64,000 nucleotides of DNA from Strigamia acuminata (GCA_949358305.1 OX442314.1:32979608-33043607); one strand, 5' to 3'. Shown: positions 19,922 through 30,153, counted from the stretch's first letter. The notes: a model not told the origin generated them from the letters alone. Made by a program: numbers and translations.

Positions 19922-20665
19922 ATGTCAAATCCTACTCAAGCGATGCTGGCCGAACTCAATAAGGAATTCGAGAATGAACAGTCTGGGCCGTCTGGGGATG
20001 GTCTAAGGCTACAAAATATTGTGGCCACAGCACAGATGAACTGCAAATTAAATTTGGGAAACGTCACTTTGAACGCACGAAACTGCGAGTACGACCCAAA
20101 AAAATTTCCGGCCGTAGTAATGCGAATCCGAAAACCAAAAACGACAGCACTTATTTTTAGTAATGGTAAACTCGTCTGTATTGGTGCAAAAACTGAAGAG
20201 CTGGCGCGAACTGCCGTGAAAAGATTTGCAAGAATTGTTCAAAGAGTAGGATATGAAGTGAAACTTTGCAAATTCGAAATCCAAAATATAGTGGCAAGTG
20301 CTGATCTCAAAGGGAAAATTAATTTAACTATAGTAGACTTGTATCCCCCATGCGAGACACCTACTGGCGACCTCGCGGAAATTAGTTACCAACCAGAATT
20401 ATTTCCTGGCTTAGCTTATCGATTGCGGAAACCTTGTGTTGTAATTTTGGCGTTTGAATCAGGTAAAATAGTCATCACAGGCGCTCACAAGACGTCAGAA
20501 ATCGTCGAAGCGTATGATATCGTTTTGCCAATATTACAACAGTATGTGAAAAACAACGAAAATTATCTTACGCCAAAAGAACACTACGACAACAGCGTGA
20601 AATATAAACTTTTGAGAAACGAAGCAGAACTGGAGAATAGAAGGAGAAAAATGCAAAAACTGTAA
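19922..20665 (+). CDS. TBP-like protein (TATA-binding protein paralogue), intact, single exon
   Basis: The 247-residue intact frame has the two saddle repeats of TBP: residues about 29-118 (LQNIVATAQ...KFPAVVMRIRKPKTTALIFSNGK) and about 119-209 (IQNIVASAD...ELFPGLAYRL...VILAFESGK). The four phenylalanines that kink the TATA box are all present at F62, F79, F161 and F178. TBP nucleates preinitiation complexes in the nucleus. In the C-terminal stirrup, which contacts TFIIB, YQPEL replaces the canonical YEPEL, so the residue equivalent to human Glu284 is Gln, while the following Glu and Leu are kept. Repeat 2 has extra residues (about 140-150) and there is a basic C-terminal tail (210-247). Human TBP's Gln-rich N-terminus is absent. 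The lack of introns suggests a retrocopy or a rapidly evolving TRF. It lies about 2.2 kb downstream of TFIIB-like gene 1. Confidence 0.93.
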   Translation: MSNPTQAMLAELNKEFENEQSGPSGDGLRLQNIVATAQMNCKLNLGNVTLNARNCEYDPKKFPAVVMRIRKPKTTALIFSNGKLVCIGAKTEELARTAVKRFARIVQRVGYEVKLCKFEIQNIVASADLKGKINLTIVDLYPPCETPTGDLAEISYQPELFPGLAYRLRKPCVVILAFESGKIVITGAHKTSEIVEAYDIVLPILQQYVKNNENYLTPKEHYDNSVKYKLLRNEAELENRRRKMQKL

Positions 20666-21660
20666 ATAAAATAAAACAAGTAAAACAAAAAAACTACGTT
20701 TTTGAAAAAGACTTTTATGCTGTATCCCTGCGAAATTAGAATCCAGAATAAAAATTTGGCAATTGACAGATCGTTTTTTAGCAAATAAAAAAAAACTAAA
20801 GTTCAGATCAAAAAATTGTTGGCACCCTTTAAAAGAGCGGCAAATTCTGCACAGGAAACATATTTTAAATATTCTAATCGGTTCATTTTTGATTTTTTTA
20901 GGGTCGAATTCAAATTTCCCACTAAATTTGCCATGCGGTCGCTGGCTACAATCGTAAAAAAACTTACTTTTTCTTTACCGAATCAAAAGAAAAAATTCAC
21001 AGGCTTGCGCAGAATGCAATTTCGAATCGAATAAGCCTGGTTTCAGAAGTTTTAAATCTCTTTTTAGTACCGAAAACATCAAAATTCGTATCAGACGAAC
21101 ATTTTGGCATTCATTAAAAAACACGGGTTCCGCCAGGTGGCGCTCCGGTATGCTTACAGTTTGCCGTAAATCAGAGTTTTCAGCATTCGTACTTCCAGTC
21201 CACAGCGCTTAAAAATGAGTCTTTTTTTTCTTTTCTTTTATTATAATGTGTAGAATGACCTGTTCTAGGGCTTGACGTCGGCCAAAATTTAATTTTTTGT
21301 TTCGCTGAATTAATTTTTGGAAAAAACACCCAAAATTAGACAAACCAGAAGTTGAAACACACACACACACACACAAACGTTCAAGGTAAGTTAAATAAAA
21401 GCCTTTAATAATAAAACAAGACAATTTCCAAACTACCGGTACAAACATTCCTGCTATTTTTTTTGTATATTATTCTGTTCAATTTATCTCCCATTGCAAT
21501 AAACACTGGGCTTCATAAATGTACACTTTTGCCAAAGTATTTGATATTTTCTGCCAGAGATGTGTATGTCCAAATCCAAACACATCCAAAGTAACAGCGA
21601 TGAATTCTTATAATCAAAGCGTAACGACAACATCCACTGGCCGAACGTTCCTGTTATAAT
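20666..21660 (+). other. 3' flank of the TBP-like gene, with an (AC)n microsatellite
   Basis: No gene. AATAAA occurs right after the stop and again near 20747. (AC)n lies at about 21358-21376. From about 21420 to 21658 it matches unit C at about 29360-29540, showing that the TBP region was duplicated together with the TFIIB-like gene. Confidence 0.6.
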
Positions 21661-21859
21661 TTGTGACGGTTATAAACCCGTAGTTATCAATGTTCACAAT
21701 AGATGGCGCTGTTTACTAAACGCGCGTAATTCAAACTCGAGAAAAGTAAAAGTTGTGATGAATCATTACTTTGACACGGAAAATAAAATATAACTATTTT
21801 ATTAAATATAATTTAAGTATTAGTATAGTAGTAAAGTAGTATTAGTATTAGTGTGGGGA

Positions 21860-22960
21860 GTTACTACACGGGAGGGACGCATACATCACGTAAAGACGAG
21901 ACAAATGTGACCAACTGGCCACTGCCAGTCGGCACTGGCAACAGTAAAGAGAGGATCCTCAGCAGCTCCTACGGCTTACCGTCGGAGCTACGTCCTGATT
22001 GTAGCCAATCAGGATAGAGGATTCTGCAAGGTCTTTTCGAGGTCCGGACTGACCACGAGGGACAGAACAACACCAGCCACGAGAGTGACTGGTCGCGTTG
22101 CTATTGTAGGTGACGATGGCGATTACGATCGCGATGGCAATACCAATAACTGGCAAGGTCGCCCTCAAGTCTGAAGGGACTTGAGCCGACCCGTTGGGCC
22201 GTGATGCGAGGCACGGCGTGGTATTAGACTAACCGACCACGCTGCCCATGTGGCCTTCGGCCACGTGGTCAGCGGTTGGTCTGGGTTGGGTTGCTGAAAG
22301 GTAACTCAACATCCAAGGCAATAACACGACGACACACTAACCCCTAGACAACCATGGCAATAAAAAATATCAATCATAAACTGTGTGTCTCTGTGTTTTG
22401 TATAATCGTGAATGGTGTCCAAACGCCCATGGTCCTCCCCTGACCATTAGGCGACCGACCGCCACTCACACAGAGACTCCAGATTGTTGGGTTTTGGCCT
22501 TTAATCGTTGTCTAGGGGTTGGGGTCTACTGCCTCACTGTGTGGAGTGCTGTTAGGCATGCTACACCGGCAACCAGCGTAGCCCCCATGTACAAAGTGGT
22601 CGGATGCCTCAGACGAACATTCTGCTGTACTTACCTAGAGCCCATGTAGCCATTCATGGTAATGCAACAGCCATCATACTGCAACTGAGCGTCACAGTGG
22701 TGAATGGTGAGAGGAACGGAGTAGTAGTTGTCTCTACTATGGTTGGGACCGTGGCAGCTGCACCTGACACGTCTTTACCCTCAATTCCCTCAGCAACGTC
22801 TCTTCTGTCACCACACCACTCTGCTCTTACCTCACCTGCTAGGTCAGTCTACTCCTCCAAGGAGGGGACGGCTTGGGGCCGCCAGGCGGTGTGTGGAGTG
22901 ACGTAGGCAACTAGGGTGGCTAAACGATCACACTCGCTTAACCCTTGGATGGAGGCATAA
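21860..22960. other. GC-rich block with inverted repeats, unidentified
   Basis: GC content rises sharply between about 21860 and 22950. It contains a strong hairpin (CATGTGGCC 22247-22255 against GGCCACGTG 22259-22267) and an inverted pair AACCCCTAGACAAC (22339-22352) / GTTGTCTAGGGGTT (22507-22520). Short open frames (88 and 100 codons) have no recognisable domain. It is probably a transposable element or its leader and is absent from unit C. Confidence 0.35.
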
Positions 22961-23418
22961 GGCTATACGGATTTATGAACAAGCTCTTTCTTGAATAGGA
23001 AAATTTTTTTTTCTATAAATTATTTTTGCTGAAAATTTGTGACTTTGTTTATCTGATAATAAAGTAAATATCAGGTGAAATTTGTATTGATTTATCATTT
23101 ATTTAATTAGTTATTCTAATTGCAAAATTGGTGCCCCTTAAAACTCCAGTAAAATTTATAAACAGGCTTTGCTGCTTTAGTAAAGAGCGCTTCAGTGAAC
23201 AGCCTTTTTACATTTACTGGTAGTGTTTAAAACCATCACCAGATGGTTCAAAGTTCATAATTCTTGCATTAACATATTGCGCCCTCTATAAAATTAGTAA
23301 AGAACTACAAAAAACCTAAACAGCGCTTCCACTAATTGACCTGAAAATTGTCCTTAAATCCGTAATGGCTTATACCAGAACGGCACATTTTACCCTTATG
23401 CCTCAAGGGTTAAACATG
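22961..23418. other. AT-rich spacer, nothing recognised
   Basis: No gene, inverted repeat or unit homology was seen. Confidence 0.4.
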
Positions 23419-23742
23419 TTACAATTTCCTCAAAGTCAGCATGTGCGTGTTGATGATCACTTCTTTGCGCCCGAATCGTTTCTGCAAGAGTTCTACGGCA
23501 GCTTTATAATTCTCGTTGCTAATTTTTAAACCTTTGTCGACTGCTGCCGCTGTGCCCTCCAAAACCGAATTTAAGTATACAAACTTTGCTTTTGTGGTGA
23601 TCGACCCGTTACTGTTCACACTCAAATCTAAGTTGGACCAAAAGTTGCTCCATTCCGTTGGGTTACCACTGAATTTCGAGATCTCCAGCTTCGGAAGTCG
23701 AATGTTCCCGCCGTTTGATCCATTGTTCGAAACGACGCCATT
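23419..23742 (-). pseudogene. BEL/Pao-type Gag fragment (DUF1759), minus strand
   Basis: The minus-strand frame runs IRLPKLEISKFSGNPTEW...GTAAAVDKGL...AVELLQKRFGRKEVIINTHM and stops at 23419-23421. This is the DUF1759 Gag core of BEL/Pao elements. Both ends are truncated. Its 5' end abuts directly on the TFIIB-like fragment at about 23744. Confidence 0.85.
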
Positions 23743-23744
23743 TG

Positions 23745-24525
23745 TAGGTTTGGATCTGCCAGACGCGGTGGAAAGTTCGGCTAAGGAGATTGTAAGAAAT
23801 GCCCATAAACTGGGTCTAGTAACCGGAAGATTGTCGGCGTCGGTGGCGTCCGCTGCTGCTTACATGGCGTCCCAAACGTCGAGAGAGAAGAGATCGCGGA
23901 AAGAAATTGCGAGTGTGGTAGGAATTGCCGATCCGACGATTGTAAAGTCGTATGAACTAATGATTGTCAAAACTGAGTTGATCAGTTTTATTTTATATGT
24001 ATTCAATTTGTATAATCAATTTTATTCTGTTTGTTTTCAATTTATATAATCAGTTTTATTCTATTTGTTTTTGATTCATATCATTTAGAGTTTTTATTAG
24101 ATAATTTTCAGTGCTTTTAATTATATAATTTTAGTGTTTTTGTCTAATTATATTTCAACATTTAGGTCACATTTGTTTACAATTTTAGTTTGTGTGGTCT
24201 TTGCTGTTAGAGTGACCCCTCCTCAGTTGAGGGGGATTTTGGTGTTCTGTTTTATTTCCCCTTTCCTTGTGTAAACAACTGTGACACCCACCTATTAGTG
24301 CCACACACTTTGAAATAAAGTAAACCAGTCTCACATCAACTGACCAGTCAAGTCGTGTCATTTTTGTGTCTTTCAAAACTAATTTTAATAAACTTCTAAT
24401 CGAGGACTGTATTTCCCCATATTTCCCTATCCAAATCGGAAAATGATGCCCCGTGCAGCCGAATTGTTTCCACAGGATTTTCGGTTTTATACTGCTATAG
24501 AAGATTTACCAGAGATGAATTGCTA
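23745..24525 (+). pseudogene. TFIIB-like fragment 3, split by an insertion
   Basis: Starts abruptly at GLDLPDAVESSAKEI, the middle of cyclin repeat 2, and runs through ASAAAYMASQ to KSYELM (about 23968). It resumes at about 24442 with AAELFPQDFRFYTAIEDLPE. The missing stretch is an insertion of about 470 bases. The N-terminal two thirds are replaced by the BEL/Pao Gag remnant. The flank after 24525 matches the 3' flanks of the other TFIIB-like copies. Confidence 0.8.
23969..24441. mobile_element. Insertion in TFIIB-like fragment 3, probable solo LTR
   Basis: The insert starts TGTCAAAACTG and contains AATAAAG and T-rich repeats. It is flanked by AATGAT-like sequence on both sides (about 23963-23968 and about 24440-24445). 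The 3' terminus is not a clear CA, so the solo-LTR call is tentative. Confidence 0.45.
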
Positions 24526-24793
24526 CACTCATTCATTTAAATGTAGTTTTGCTGTACACAATTCTTCACGACCTCGCCAGAGAAGAAACTCGAGTTCCGT
24601 GAACTCGAGGAGACCATGGATGACAAAGCAGGTCTGAAATTGCAAACCAGACTGCCATTTGTATTTAGGCCTGGCCAACTGAATGCTGCCGCTCGGATAT
24701 AATAAGTACCGTATTCATATACGGGACGTCGCCGTTAAGAAATTGATTCTGATCAAGTAATTGATTCTGATCAGACTGAAAATGCAACTAATG
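24526..24793 (+). other. Flank of TFIIB-like fragment 3
   Basis: The first 40 bases match the common TFIIB 3' flank. The rest shows no gene. Confidence 0.4.
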
Positions 24794-24797
24794 TTAA

Positions 24798-25401
24798 CCC
24801 TCAGATGGTCAATCTCCAAAGACGACGCTTTGGTGCCCACAATGTACCTATTTGGGTGCAAAATAATTAAATAAAAAAGGCCCGTAGCTGAAGCGCTTTA
24901 GGGTAGTGCGAAAAATTGTCGCACTTGGCGCTCCTGTTTTTGGTCTCCCCATGCTTCGGTTTGGTTAAAAATATCAATATTATATATACATAATTATATA
25001 CATAATAGTGAGAACGAATTTGGAATGGAATTGAAACGGAATTGGAACGAAATTAGAACAAAATGGAAACGTAATCGAAACGCGTAATCACTTGTGTTGG
25101 ACTACTAGCGCCATACGGTGTCTGCTGGTAAAAATGGGAAGCACTAAGTAGAAGCGCTTTTATGTGATTGGGAGAAGCCAACTTAAATTTAAGCTGGGAT
25201 TTCTAAGGGGCAGAATTTTTAAAGGTGAATAAATAAATAAATAACGCACTCCACAGAACACTCCAAAATTTTTTTTAGACAAACCTTATTGTTGTGTGAA
25301 CAAAGTCAGAAATTTTCAGAAAATTATATTACACCAAAAAAAGTTTTCCTATTCAAGAAGAGTGTTGCACCCAAATAGGTATAGGGTTGCCCATCTGAGG
25401 G
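24798..25401. mobile_element. piggyBac-type MITE (604 bp)
   Basis: TTAA lies on both sides (24794-24797 and 25402-25405). Ends CCCTCAGATGG and CCATCTGAGGG extend into a longer imperfect inverted repeat containing ACCTATTTGGGTGCAA. TTAA targets and CCC(T) ends are piggyBac hallmarks. No transposase is present. Confidence 0.85.
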
Positions 25402-25405
25402 TTAA

Positions 25406-26110
25406 TATAATTAGTGTACAGAAGCTAGTACCTAACATCTAATGAAAAAAAGACTTTTTCCTAAAAATCCTTTCTTGACGTGTACAAGTCCATCCAGAGA
25501 TGTGCCTCGCTGCTACCGTAGTGGTCATCACTTCCAACATCCTAATCAGATTTCCTATTCCAATCCCAATCCCTTTTTTGTGTTGTGTTCTGAGATGTGT
25601 ATACTTTAATGATAAACTTGTGTCTACTTTAGAAAATTGCAATTTTCTTAAAAAAATTTTAGTATATAAGATTTGAGGAGTAGTCATTTTTAGACTAAAC
25701 AAATGTTGCTCCATAAGTTTACAATTGGAAATTTCTGTCTATCTCTAATGGTTTCTAAGATAAATTTCCAATGACCTTGATGTAACATCCAAACGTCACC
25801 CTACTTTTAATAATTTACCGCCATTGGATTAGATGCATTGTCTGCACTTTCAGAAATATTTAGTAGAGTTACAGACTTTTTTCACAGGGAGAGAAACCAG
25901 TTGGGGTGACATTACAATTGTTAGAATTGTGTGACTTTGTAGTAATGGCGATTTTGATAACAGTGAAGCATGGTAGGAGAAGTCCTGATGGGTTGGGTCC
26001 TCTTTTTCTTAGATGACATAATAGACATGGCCATGTACAAGAAAATATTCCAGACTAAATATCCTTCCATTTGCACAAGATGCAGGCGACATCTCACAAT
26101 GCTCATTATG
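25406..26110. other. Spacer, nothing recognised
   Basis: Short open frames on both strands (up to 98 codons) overlap and show no domain. No terminal repeats were found. Confidence 0.4.
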
Positions 26111-27780
26111 CAGATGAAAGGTGGACTCCATTTTCCAAACCTTAAAAACCTTACAAATTTAACTCTTTTTTTATTTGTTATGTTGGTTAAGAAAATAGAA
26201 CTAGCAAACCGGCTCATCCTTTTTAAGACTGCTTTAAGACTGTTTTAAGACTGTTCAGGATCTTAATAAATTCCAGCAGATAATTTATGTTGGAATTTAA
26301 TCACTAAGTTGGCATAAACTTTCTTCACTTGCCATGTTGTATCTATCCACACTCAAAGCATGCACCATCTTCAATACTGTTTCCATCAGCTTATTAGTTA
26401 TGAAAAGAATTGGCCTCATCTTTCAGTGCGTCGGCGCCATTTAATTTGAATGCAGTCTTGCCATACCAAAATCAGGTAAACACAATTCTGTTTGGTAAAT
26501 GCTACACTCATTTCATTTGAGTGCAGTCTTACAGTACCAATATTAAGAAAAGACTATCTTATTCGGTAAATGCTACACTCATTTGATTTGAATGCAGTCT
26601 TACAGTAGCCTAAATTAAGAAAGCGAAAAAGAGGAATAGAAAGCACCAAAAGAAGTGATAACATGGAATCTAGAACGGAATTCGTGCAGCAACGACCCAA
26701 AAATTGGCAACAACAAAAAAATTGAAAATAAATCAACGTTTTTTTAAAAATGATTTAACAAATAAATATTGTGTTCCCAAAACAAGATTTACCGGTAATA
26801 ATAATACATGTTCTACAAAATGGCGACTACGATATCATGATGCAATTCAAATGGCTGGCGATGAAAGAACAAGGAGAAAGAAGAAAAAATCGGGCTTACT
26901 TTAGAAAAGGGCCCGCTTCGGAATGGGCCCAAAATTTGGTTTCTTACCAAACAAGGTACGCTGAGTCCGAAAATGACACTCAAAAGTGTCGGAAATTAAG
27001 TTATCTGGTTGAAAATGCTGAGTAAAAGATCTCGTTTACATGAGCCAAAGGGCTGTGTGGCCGCCATTGTTGCTTGATTATCTTGCTGCTCGATTATCTC
27101 TGTCTGCATAAAAAAAACGGGTTAGGTGAGGTTCCTGGTATCAAGGGGGGGGCGCTAGCCCCCCCTTGTTAGGAAAAAAAAGAAAAAAACACGCAATCGA
27201 CGCATCGAGCAATAATGGCGGCCACGCGGCCGTGCATTCTGTGCATTCGACGTAGTCCGAAGCTGTTTTCGACCGGAACGCTTCATTTCCGACAATTTTT
27301 AGGTGTCATTTTCGGACACAGCACGCTTTAATTAGTAAGTAAAAAAAGTTTGGGCCCGTTCCGAAGCGGGCCCTTTTCTAAAGTAACTCCAAAAAATCCG
27401 TAATTAATAAATACCGAAAGGCACACCAGATAATGACTCGAAATTAAATCGTAATCCAAACCATTTTCAATCAAAACTCGAGCATAAAACATGAAAACAA
27501 ATGAAGAAAAGCGGCGAGCACGAATAAATCGCCGCAACAACGAACCGACAAACAAAGAGCTTCTTCTTCAGCTACAAAGAATCATTGCGCATGCGCCACA
27601 TACCCTCGTATCCGCTCAACTCGAATACTCTCGAAAACGTTTATAACGCAGATAACAATGAAAAATTATAATTCATAAAAAACTCGCAAACTCCCGGAAA
27701 ACTCGGAAAACCAACTTACCGTGTTCAGGCTCGGTTGAAAACTGTTGAAACCCCGCGATAACAAATTATTTCCAGGACGG
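26110..27780 (+). repeat. Segmental duplication unit C, 5' part
   Basis: Matches 9720-9858 at its start, then 13300-13475 and 14003-14800 of unit B (GTTATGAAAAGAATTGG, CGGAATTCGTGCAGCAACGA, GTTCAGGCTCGGTTGAAAAC). It lacks hAT element 2 but has its own MITE at 26892-27390. It leads into TFIIB-like gene 2. Confidence 0.8.
26892..27390. mobile_element. MITE with long terminal inverted repeats and 8-bp TSD (499 bp)
   Basis: Terminal repeats contain TTACTTTAGAAAAGGGCCCG on the left and its near-exact reverse complement on the right, with starts GGGC and GGAG. The exact 8-bp duplication AAAAAATC lies at 26884-26891 and 27391-27398. Unit B at about 14444 has the single-copy empty site. The GG.. ends with an 8-bp duplication could fit P, Merlin or MULE types, so I leave the superfamily open. 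Confidence 0.85.
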
Positions 27781-27926
27781 TCCAAGCTCGAGAACACACT
27801 TCAGAAATCACAAGTAACATCGATCATACGTTCTCAGAGGAACGAGACAACCGTTTTATTTTATTTCTATATAAAACAGACTGCTCATTCTTTCTAATTG
27901 AATAACACAGTGTGCGCCGAACCAAA

Positions 27927-28766
27927 ATGGTGAAACTAGATCCTGCCAAAAGCAACAAGAGAGACAAACGAAAGGATGAATTTCCTGCGCCTCGCACAAT
28001 CAAAAACAATCCACAGCTTTTCCACAATTACTGCTACGACGAATTAACGTCGACCGACCCGAAAACCGACAAACCAGACACTGGCAAGCCGAAAAATGTC
28101 TCCAAACACGTCCGTATTACTCCAAATAAGCAAATAAGTAGAATTTGTGACAAATTACCGATCATACCCAAAGAGGTCGCGGACAAAGCCCTAAAATTGT
28201 TTGATCAAGTGCGTTGCTGGGAAAAGATCGAAGGAGTGCCTAAGTGGGACAACATCGGAGCAGCGCGTAACCACGTCGCATTAGTCACTTCCTGTCTGCA
28301 CTTCGAATGCTGCCGGAATCATGTTCCGGTTACGATTCGTGAGATGTTAGAGGTCAGCTCTTCGACACAATTGAGGAAATCTGTAAATCGATCGTCAAGG
28401 GCGATTTTAACGAAATTAGGCAAGAGTGTGGTAGCTACTGCTGACGATTTCGTTTCGAGATTTTGCAAAGGTTTGGATCTGCCGGACGCGTTGGAAAGTG
28501 CGGCTAAGGAGATTGCCAGTAATGCCCATAAACTGGATCTAGTAGCCGGAAGAATGCCGGCGTCGGTAGCCTCCGCTGCTGTTTACATGGCGTCTCAAGC
28601 GTCGAGACCGAGAGAGAAGAGATCGCGGAGGGAGATTGCGAGTGTGATGGGACTTGCCGAGGCGACGATTATAAAGTCGTATGAACTGATGATCCCCTAT
28701 GCAGCCGAATTGTTTCCACAGGATTTTGTGTTCTATACTGATATAGAAGATTTACCCGAGAGATGA
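27927..28766 (+). CDS. TFIIB-like gene 2, intact core
   Basis: The 279-residue intact frame begins at ATG 27927. A GTG fifteen bases upstream is in frame but is not a plausible start. Residues 1-65 are basic and have no CxxC zinc ribbon or B-finger. Residues about 69-165 and 172-265 are the two cyclin repeats, with DFVSRFCKGLDLP, LDLVAGRMPASVASAAVYMASQ and ELFPQDF. These align by eye with the TFIIB core that binds TBP-DNA. In the second helix-turn-helix, ATIIKSYELM replaces the VTIRQSYRLI of human TFIIB, so the Val and Arg that read the BRE are Ala and Ile. Without the ribbon it would not recruit RNA polymerase II in the usual way. Upstream 27788-27850 is a relic of the end of exon 1 of gene 1. 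It may be functional or a very recent pseudogene. Confidence 0.87.
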   Translation: MVKLDPAKSNKRDKRKDEFPAPRTIKNNPQLFHNYCYDELTSTDPKTDKPDTGKPKNVSKHVRITPNKQISRICDKLPIIPKEVADKALKLFDQVRCWEKIEGVPKWDNIGAARNHVALVTSCLHFECCRNHVPVTIREMLEVSSSTQLRKSVNRSSRAILTKLGKSVVATADDFVSRFCKGLDLPDALESAAKEIASNAHKLDLVAGRMPASVASAAVYMASQASRPREKRSRREIASVMGLAEATIIKSYELMIPYAAELFPQDFVFYTDIEDLPER

Positions 28767-29202
28767 TTTGCTACACTCATCCATATTAAGAAAATACATT
28801 TTTATTTAGTAAATGTAGTTTTACAGTACCAATATTATGTAGAATTTGTGCAGCAAAGATCCAATAATTGGCAGCAATAAAAAAAATCTAGTAAATAACA
28901 AATCAACAATTTCATTTAAATGATTTCACACATAAATATTGTATTCCGTTAGTAGATCGATCGAAATTAGATCAAATAAAAAAAATAAAAATAAAAATAT
29001 ACCAGTAATATTAAATTTTGTACTAAATGGTGACTAGATACAGTAGTGATCAAAAGTATGCATCCAAACGGTTTTTCTTGATTTGCCAAAAGGTTTGTAA
29101 TTTTAACCACTTATTACCAGCACTAAATAGAATATTCCTACAAAAAATTGGATCAATCCATCAATAACTTTTTTTTTTATTGCTAAAAATGTCCAAATGC
29201 TT
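28767..29202 (+). other. 3' flank of TFIIB-like gene 2
   Basis: Contains the common TFIIB 3'-flank unit. Near 29041 it has ACAGTAGTGATCAAAAGTATG, reminiscent of a Tc1/mariner-type terminal sequence, for which I found no partner. No gene. Confidence 0.45.
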
Positions 29203-29323
29203 TGAAAATTATCTGAAGCCTACAAACACTACGAAAACAGCGTAAAATATAAACTTTTGAGATACGAAGCTCGACAAGCAGCAGAATGCGGCTGGGAAAA
29301 ATGCAAAAATTGTAAATAAAATT
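29203..29323 (+). pseudogene. 3' stub of a second TBP-like gene, unit C
   Basis: Aligns with the last about 110 bases of the TBP-like gene (20558-20670): ACACTACGA(C/A)AACAGCGT followed by AAATATAAACTTTTGAGA and a shared TAAATAAAAT end. Everything encoding the saddle is gone. It lies downstream of TFIIB-like gene 2 exactly as TBP lies downstream of gene 1. Confidence 0.8.
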
Positions 29324-29541
29324 AAATTAAATTAAATAAAATTAAATAAAACAAAACAATTTCCAAACTAAAAACATTACTGCTAATTTTTTTTTATTAT
29401 TCTGTTCAATTTATTTCCCATTGCAATAAACACTGAGCTTCATAAATGTACACTTTTGCCAAAGTATCAGAGATTTGTATGTCCAAATACCAAAGTATGA
29501 TCAAAGCAACGACAACATCCACTGACAGAACGCTCACGTTA
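29324..29541 (+). repeat. Duplicated TBP downstream flank, unit C
   Basis: Matches 21420-21658 (CCATTGCAATAAACACTG, CTTCATAAATGTACACTTTT). A run of AAATTAAAT repeats precedes it. Confidence 0.7.
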
Positions 29542-30153
29542 TCAATTATATTCTCCACGATTCACTCTTGACGCTTTCTTGAATTTAGTCGTCTTTTCTT
29601 CGTTCTTTCCAAGCGGCCAATCACAATCCAGAAATGATCTTTCCTTTTCTAGCTCCATCCAGCTAACTATAATGGGCCGGGTACCGTAGGTGATCACCTG
29701 TGATTCTTCAGCTGTATTTAGTTTAAAAGCATCATATTTATCCTGTTCATCATCCAAACGAACAATCTGTTTCGGATTGTTAGTGAAATCGAGATATTTT
29801 TGGTATAACTTTCTCCTAGATGCATTCATATTGTGTTTACGACTCATGTGCTCACGGATCGAGTTCTCCAGTGGCGTGGTCACGTGGCAAACCCAAGATT
29901 TCCAAACATGTTGATTGCGCTCGGCCAAATAGCGCGCTTGATCGGAAACTAAGCATTTCATTTCGTCGCGCAATGCTTTATCGTCTGAGAGCCATTCGGA
30001 GGCTAATCTGCGAAGTAGATTGTGGACATTACTTTGTTCGGTAGATCTTCTTTGACGCATGTTTCGAATAGAGTCTATCTCCGTCTGATAGTCCGTGCTT
30101 GTCCATTTTTTGCCGAATATGTTTGACGAGCTTACATGTATAAACCTCGCCAT
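29542..30153 (-). CDS. Hypothetical 203-residue protein, possibly FAM228-like
   Basis: Intact frame from ATG 30151-30153. It is rich in charged residues and has no membrane segment. The section WVCHVTTPLENSIREHMSRK followed by a KLYQKYLDFTNN / YDAFKL stretch recalls the conserved block of FAM228 proteins (…DPLxxxI…RRxEL..YL…N…). These are poorly characterised animal proteins with no firm function. The match is from memory and weak in places. It is intronless in this window and lies just past the duplicated TBP flank. No copy is seen in unit B. Confidence 0.5.
   Translation of the reverse strand: MARFIHVSSSNIFGKKWTSTDYQTEIDSIRNMRQRRSTEQSNVHNLLRRLASEWLSDDKALRDEMKCLVSDQARYLAERNQHVWKSWVCHVTTPLENSIREHMSRKHNMNASRRKLYQKYLDFTNNPKQIVRLDDEQDKYDAFKLNTAEESQVITYGTRPIIVSWMELEKERSFLDCDWPLGKNEEKTTKFKKASRVNRGEYN

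Noticed and set aside
24876-24960. tRNA-like segment GCCCGTAGCTGAAGCGC
   Set aside because: Cannot be folded into a cloverleaf with proper A and B boxes. It lies inside the piggyBac-type MITE.
27912-27926. GTG start for TFIIB-like gene 2
   Set aside because: A eukaryotic nuclear gene should start at ATG (27927). The extra codons are probably exon sequence after the relic acceptor.
29041-29080. Tc1/mariner terminal repeat
   Set aside because: Only one end resembles it. No matching inverted end or TA duplication was found nearby.
4420-29323. Endogenous giant virus or Maverick/Polinton carrying TFIIB, TBP, YqaJ and Fic
   Set aside because: No capsid, packaging ATPase, DNA polymerase B or retroviral-like integrase of that type was found, and several genes have introns or splice sites. 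Kept only as a question in the findings.
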